Shown here in pieces: positions 14,862 through 18,025 of a stretch of DNA of 18,025 nt. Made by a program: the position numbers and the translations under genes. The notes beneath the pieces were generated by a model that saw only the letters and a list, made by a program, of their open reading frames with translations, did not search any database and was not told where the DNA came from. Numbering within the stretch: the first letter of the stretch is position 1; each line of letters starts with the position of its first letter. Source of the DNA: JBBATK01 sp046052705 (GTDB taxonomy: Bacteria > Bacteroidota > Ignavibacteria > Kapaibacteriales > NICIL-2); NCBI GenBank assembly GCA_046052705.1, contig JBJOLU010000064.1, positions 1 through 18,025 of the forward strand, written 5' to 3'.

Positions 14862-17012
14862 ATGTGGAGCCGCACGCTGCCGCGCGTCGTGTTCATGGTT
14901 CTGTTGTGCCTGTCAATACCAAATACCGCAGGTGCTCGCGGCATAAGCAAGACAAAGAAGAACTCGGCATTTTTTACGCTACAGTTGAACGGTAAAAAAC
15001 GCAGCGTTCCTCTTGTTACTATTCGAGGGAAGCGATACTGTTCGTTGAGTGTCTTGGATGCTTCGGCTGCGAAAAAAACTTCCGGCATCGCTACATGGAA
15101 AGCAGGCGAGTGGCAGATCAGTGCAGCCGGGTCCGGCTTTTTTGTTCGAGTACAAAATGCAGACACCATGTTTGTGGCGCAGATGCAGCTGCCGGCCATA
15201 AAGCAGACCACTTCCGTGCTGGTTCCGTATCCGCAGTTCTTTCAAACACTATCCGCGGCCGGATGTGTTTCGTTTCGCTCCGCCGAGTCTTCCGTTCGCA
15301 TTCTTCAACGGCCTTTGCTCGCGGCGAGTGCTGCAAGTGCTGCTCGTTCGTTGCCGGTCTCAACCCCGGCACCCAAACTAAAAGTACCGGTGGTGCGCTC
15401 CTCCGGCGATACCGCGGTGTCCGGCGAGCGTGAAAAGGGAATGAGTAAGGAAGTGAGTAAGGAAGTGAGTAAGGAAGTGAGTAAGGATGCAAGTAAGGAA
15501 GCTAGCAAGGAAGCAAGTCAGGAACTACTTCAAAAGCAAACCGGAAGCTCTGAACCTCCGCGCTCTGAACCTCTTCGCAACAACCTTGATGCGCCTGTTG
15601 CGCCGGATCCCCATGCAGCCGATACGGCGTTGCAGAGTCTACCTGTTCGCCGGTCCTTTCCTAAGGGGTTGAAGCGGCGTGAGCTGGAGGATTCATCGCA
15701 GTCTTCGGTGTTTCCGATCTATGACAGCGCGCCGGAAGAATATTATAGAAGTTCCGGTGTAGACTCTTACCGAAATTCTCGGCCCTCATCAGTTGGTGGT
15801 AATCCCGAGTGGCCGCGGCCGCTTTTTGCCTCTTTGACGCCTGATCTTCGTAGAGCGGTTCCGCGTATTAGGTCCGTGCGTGTTCGTGCTAGTGGCAAGT
15901 CTATAGTGTTTTCCTTTAGGGCAGATGAGACACTCTTGCATCCGCCTCGAGCAAGCATTACCAGTAGGCAGCTTCGTATTTCCTTTCCCTCTGCCATCAA
16001 TACCGCTCGTTACCCTTCGTCTTTTGCCTCCGCTCGTGTTACCCGCTTTCGCTCCTTTCTGGATAACTCTGCTCAAGTGTACAGTTGCGTATTGCCTGTG
16101 TACGGCATGAATGCTGAGGTTCGGGCTGCACGTGGCAATCTTTATACTATTGTGTGCTCTCCGGCAAGCTCTACAGCTATATCGGCGGTTAATTCAACGA
16201 AAAAATCGGAACATGATGTAGTAGAGAGTGAAACACCTAATGCGGCTTCTAGTTTGGCTTCTAGTTTAGCTTCTGATGCGGCCTCTGATTCGGATCGCCG
16301 TAAGTGGCGCTTCGACTGTGTGGTGATTGATGCCGGTCACGGAGGTAAAGACGATGGCGCACACAGTGTGCACGGGTATAAGGAAAAAGACGCCACGCTT
16401 GCCATTGCCCTGAAGCTGCGGAGCGAGCTGCGGCGGGCCATGCCCGGCTTACGCGTTGTCATGACTCGCTCTACCGATGTGTTTATTCCGCTTCATCAAA
16501 GGGGTAGTATTGCCAACAAAGCAGATGGCAAGTTGTTTATCTCCATTCACTGTAATTCCGTGCCGCAGAAACCATCGCGAGCGCGTGGCTGCGAAACATA
16601 CATCTTGAGTCCGGCAAAGACGTCGGCTGCCATTGATGTGGCCTCAAGGGAAAACGCCGTAGTGCAGTTGGAAGACGAGCGTGACCGGTACGCCGGCATG
16701 ACCGGAGACCAGCAGGTGCTCGTTACCCTTGCCCAAACAAGCTTTGTGAAATTCAGCAGTGGCTTCGCACGAAGGGTACAGAAGAATGTGGTGCCGCTTA
16801 CCGGTATGCCGGACCGAGGTGTAAGTCAAGCCGGATTTCTGGTGCTCGTCTGTGCCTCCATGCCCGCTGTATTGGTAGAGACAGGATTTGTGTCGCATCC
16901 ACAGGATGAACGTTTGCTGTTCCGCTCGGATGGCCAGAAGAAAATTGCCCGCGGTATCGCAACGGCAGTGCGCGAGTATGCGGCGGAGTATTCAAAACTA
17001 TTGCGACACTGA
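14862..17012 (+). CDS. Secreted N-acetylmuramoyl-L-alanine amidase (Amidase_3) with AMIN-like domain and repeat linker
   Basis: A 716-residue zinc hydrolase that cuts the bond between MurNAc and the stem peptide of peptidoglycan in the periplasm. The ATG at 14862 gives a signal peptide (hydrophobic core about 8-20, cut near AGA at 22-24); the frame is open to 14745 inside the preceding gene. Order: an N-terminal FFTLQLNGKKRSVPLVTIRGKRYCSL segment resembling copper-amine-oxidase-N-like domains, a Ser/Lys/Glu repeat linker (195-222), a Pro/Ser-rich stretch, an AMIN-like beta domain (about 330-435), a second Ala/Ser repeat (about 462-477), then Amidase_3. The metal and catalytic residues are present: H493 (DAGHGG), E508 (GYKEKD), H563 (SIHCNS) and E673 (VETGFVSHP). 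The AMIN region would target septal or envelope sites. It is larger than typical AmiC-type enzymes because of the linkers. Confidence 0.93.
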   Translation: MWSRTLPRVVFMVLLCLSIPNTAGARGISKTKKNSAFFTLQLNGKKRSVPLVTIRGKRYCSLSVLDASAAKKTSGIATWKAGEWQISAAGSGFFVRVQNADTMFVAQMQLPAIKQTTSVLVPYPQFFQTLSAAGCVSFRSAESSVRILQRPLLAASAASAARSLPVSTPAPKLKVPVVRSSGDTAVSGEREKGMSKEVSKEVSKEVSKDASKEASKEASQELLQKQTGSSEPPRSEPLRNNLDAPVAPDPHAADTALQSLPVRRSFPKGLKRRELEDSSQSSVFPIYDSAPEEYYRSSGVDSYRNSRPSSVGGNPEWPRPLFASLTPDLRRAVPRIRSVRVRASGKSIVFSFRADETLLHPPRASITSRQLRISFPSAINTARYPSSFASARVTRFRSFLDNSAQVYSCVLPVYGMNAEVRAARGNLYTIVCSPASSTAISAVNSTKKSEHDVVESETPNAASSLASSLASDAASDSDRRKWRFDCVVIDAGHGGKDDGAHSVHGYKEKDATLAIALKLRSELRRAMPGLRVVMTRSTDVFIPLHQRGSIANKADGKLFISIHCNSVPQKPSRARGCETYILSPAKTSAAIDVASRENAVVQLEDERDRYAGMTGDQQVLVTLAQTSFVKFSSGFARRVQKNVVPLTGMPDRGVSQAGFLVLVCASMPAVLVETGFVSHPQDERLLFRSDGQKKIARGIATAVREYAAEYSKLLRH
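15444..15527 (+). repeat. In-frame 12-bp tandem repeat coding SKEV/SKEA units
   Basis: Seven 12-bp units based on AGTAAGGAAGTG encode S-K-E-V three times, then S-K-D-A, S-K-E-A twice and S-Q-E-L (amidase residues 195-222). The first three are identical and the later ones diverge, as in a repeat growing by slippage. Length change would keep frame and alter only the linker. Confidence 0.92.
16245..16292 (+). repeat. Second in-frame 12-bp repeat in the amidase linker
   Basis: Four units related to GCTTCTAGTTTG encode A-S-S-L twice, then A-S-D-A and A-S-D-S, just before the catalytic domain. The period is the same as the SKEV repeat and the repeat at 1391, but the sequence is unrelated. Confidence 0.8.
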
Positions 17013-17057
17013 TGTAATAGCACTAGTCGCAATCCCGCTCCTGCCTTTGCTGTATAG

Positions 17058-17065
17058 TATATTTG
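17058..17065 (+). promoter_or_regulatory. Candidate -7 box before recN
   Basis: TATATTTG matches TAnnTTTG in the 60-bp gap between the amidase stop and recN. It ends 7 nt before the ATG at 17073, so a start from it would give a nearly leaderless message, or point to the in-frame GTG at 17100 as the true start. Confidence 0.25.
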
Positions 17066-17072
17066 AACGTCG

Positions 17073-18025
17073 ATGTTGTATCACCATTCGAACCACGCTG
17101 TGCTCCGGTCAATTCTTATTCGTGATTTCGCTCTGATTGAATCCTTGGAGTTGTTGTTTGGCAACGGCTTCACTGTGATCACCGGCGAGACCGGGGCAGG
17201 CAAGTCTATCATCATTGATGCCTTTCTTGCTGCGCTGGGTGAGCGTACTTCCGGTGATACGGTGCGAGCCGGTGCTGCAAAGTCAATTATCGAACTACAG
17301 TTTCAAACGTCCTCGAATGCTGTTGTTACGCAGTTTCTGCGAGAGCACGATTTCGATGAAAACGAAAACTCTTTGGTGATTCGCCGTGAGATTCGCGCAG
17401 CCGGTACCTCCAGGTTTTTTGTGAATGATACTCCGGCTACGGCTGCCATTGTGCGCGAGCTGGGCACACTCCTTGTTGACTTTCACGGTCAGTATGAGCA
17501 TCAGAGTATTCTGCGCCCGGCTCAGCAAGTGCGTATTGTAGATCGTGTGGCACACAACGACACCTTGCTTCGCAACTACCGCGCTGCTTTGCGCACCGCG
17601 CGAGATCTGGATCGCACCATTCGCGAGGTGCAACGCCGCGCAGAGGACGCTCGATCCACACAAGAATATCAACGTTCACAGCTGGAAGAAATAGCGCGTA
17701 TCGATCCTAAGCTTGGCGAGGAAGAAGAACTCGTGAAGGAGTTGGATATATCTACGCATGCCGAGGAATTTCATGAGCAAACCGATATCGTGTATGGTGT
17801 GCTCTACGCCGGTGAGCAATCGGTGTCCGACAATCTGGCGCGCGTGCAAGCAGCGCTGCGGCATTTGGGGACTATTGATGCTGCCTTTCTTGAGCTGAGC
17901 TCAGAGATTGAATCGGCCGGTATATCGGTGGCCGAAGTAGCAAAAGCTGTACAACGCTATCGCGAGCGTGTGGATTTTCATCCCGCGCGAATAGAAGAGG
18001 TGCGGGAGCGACTAGCTCAACTTCA
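17073..18025 (+). CDS. recN: DNA repair protein RecN, N-terminal part (cut by window)
   Basis: An SMC-like ATPase that acts in recombinational repair of double-strand breaks on the nucleoid. About 317 residues are visible before the right edge; full family length is about 550-570. The N-terminus has the family pattern LIRDFALIESLELLFGNGF, then Walker A GETGAGKS at 38-45, RAG with the SIIELQF strand, RRE(I)RAAGTSRFFVNDTPA, and the RecN signature DFHGQYEHQSIL at about 136-147. The coiled-coil arm begins at about residue 150. The Walker B and D-loop half lies outside. The ATG at 17073 adds about 12 residues before the usual start region; the GTG at 17100 is an alternative. It follows the amidase by 60 nt and may be partly cotranscribed. 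Confidence 0.96.
   Translation, partial: MLYHHSNHAVLRSILIRDFALIESLELLFGNGFTVITGETGAGKSIIIDAFLAALGERTSGDTVRAGAAKSIIELQFQTSSNAVVTQFLREHDFDENENSLVIRREIRAAGTSRFFVNDTPATAAIVRELGTLLVDFHGQYEHQSILRPAQQVRIVDRVAHNDTLLRNYRAALRTARDLDRTIREVQRRAEDARSTQEYQRSQLEEIARIDPKLGEEEELVKELDISTHAEEFHEQTDIVYGVLYAGEQSVSDNLARVQAALRHLGTIDAAFLELSSEIESAGISVAEVAKAVQRYRERVDFHPARIEEVRERLAQL

Noticed and set aside
1..18025. Search for mobile elements, CRISPR arrays, tRNA or rRNA genes, toxin-antitoxin pairs or defence islands
   Set aside because: No transposase, integrase, spaced direct-repeat array, cloverleaf with a CCA-type end, or nuclease/defence motif was seen. The tandem repeats found are too short and contiguous for CRISPR.

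Overview
The window is a gene-dense stretch of an ordinary bacterial chromosome of moderate to fairly high GC. It carries ten complete protein genes, plus one cut by each edge (malic enzyme on the left, recN on the right) and a short complete glycosyltransferase. I see no rRNA, tRNA, CRISPR array, insertion sequence, phage gene or plasmid function. No gene-free gap exceeds about 220 bases. The content suggests a Gram-negative member of the Bacteroidota/Chlorobiota (FCB) group, perhaps near Ignavibacteria or Kapabacteria. The grounds are a DUF4159-DUF4175 pair, a BrxA/BrxB bacilliredoxin, an ACT-malic enzyme, a secreted barrel-like protein, an AMIN/Amidase_3 cell-wall hydrolase, starts without clear Shine-Dalgarno sequences, and several intergenic matches to the Bacteroidota -7 box TAnnTTTG. 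This placement is inference from gene content only.

Layout. On the minus strand, 1-1298 is an ACT-domain malic enzyme running off the left edge, and 1483-2142 is a small family-2 glycosyltransferase. Between them lie two short tandem repeats. From a divergent gap at 2143-2359 a plus-strand run begins: rsmG (16S rRNA m7G methyltransferase), a secreted DUF4159 protein and a 1185-residue DUF4175 membrane protein with a huge Met/Gln/Lys-rich coiled coil. These three are tightly packed (9-nt gap, then an ATGA overlap). They are followed by a P2A (Ca2+-type) P-type ATPase, a small secreted beta-rich protein, an OGG2-type 8-oxoguanine DNA glycosylase overlapping it by 13 nt, and a small SET-domain protein with an N-terminal zinc-knuckle-like cluster. 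That run meets panC (minus strand) at a hairpin around 11860-11886.

From a second divergent gap (12768-12969) the plus strand continues with a bacilliredoxin, an AI-2E-family (PF01594) permease, a secreted N-acetylmuramoyl-L-alanine amidase with a repeat-bearing linker, and recN.

How the genes relate. There is no single pathway. Most genes are housekeeping (RsmG, PanC, RecN, amidase) with a redox and DNA-damage flavour (bacilliredoxin, OGG2, RecN). The least understood parts are the coupled DUF4159/DUF4175 pair, predicted to place both protein bodies in the periplasm, and the SET protein with a Cys3His cluster and an altered NHS motif beside the DNA glycosylase. At the DNA level, a 13-bp palindrome GGTAC[G/C]ATGTACC occurs twice, both times in the leader of a transporter gene.
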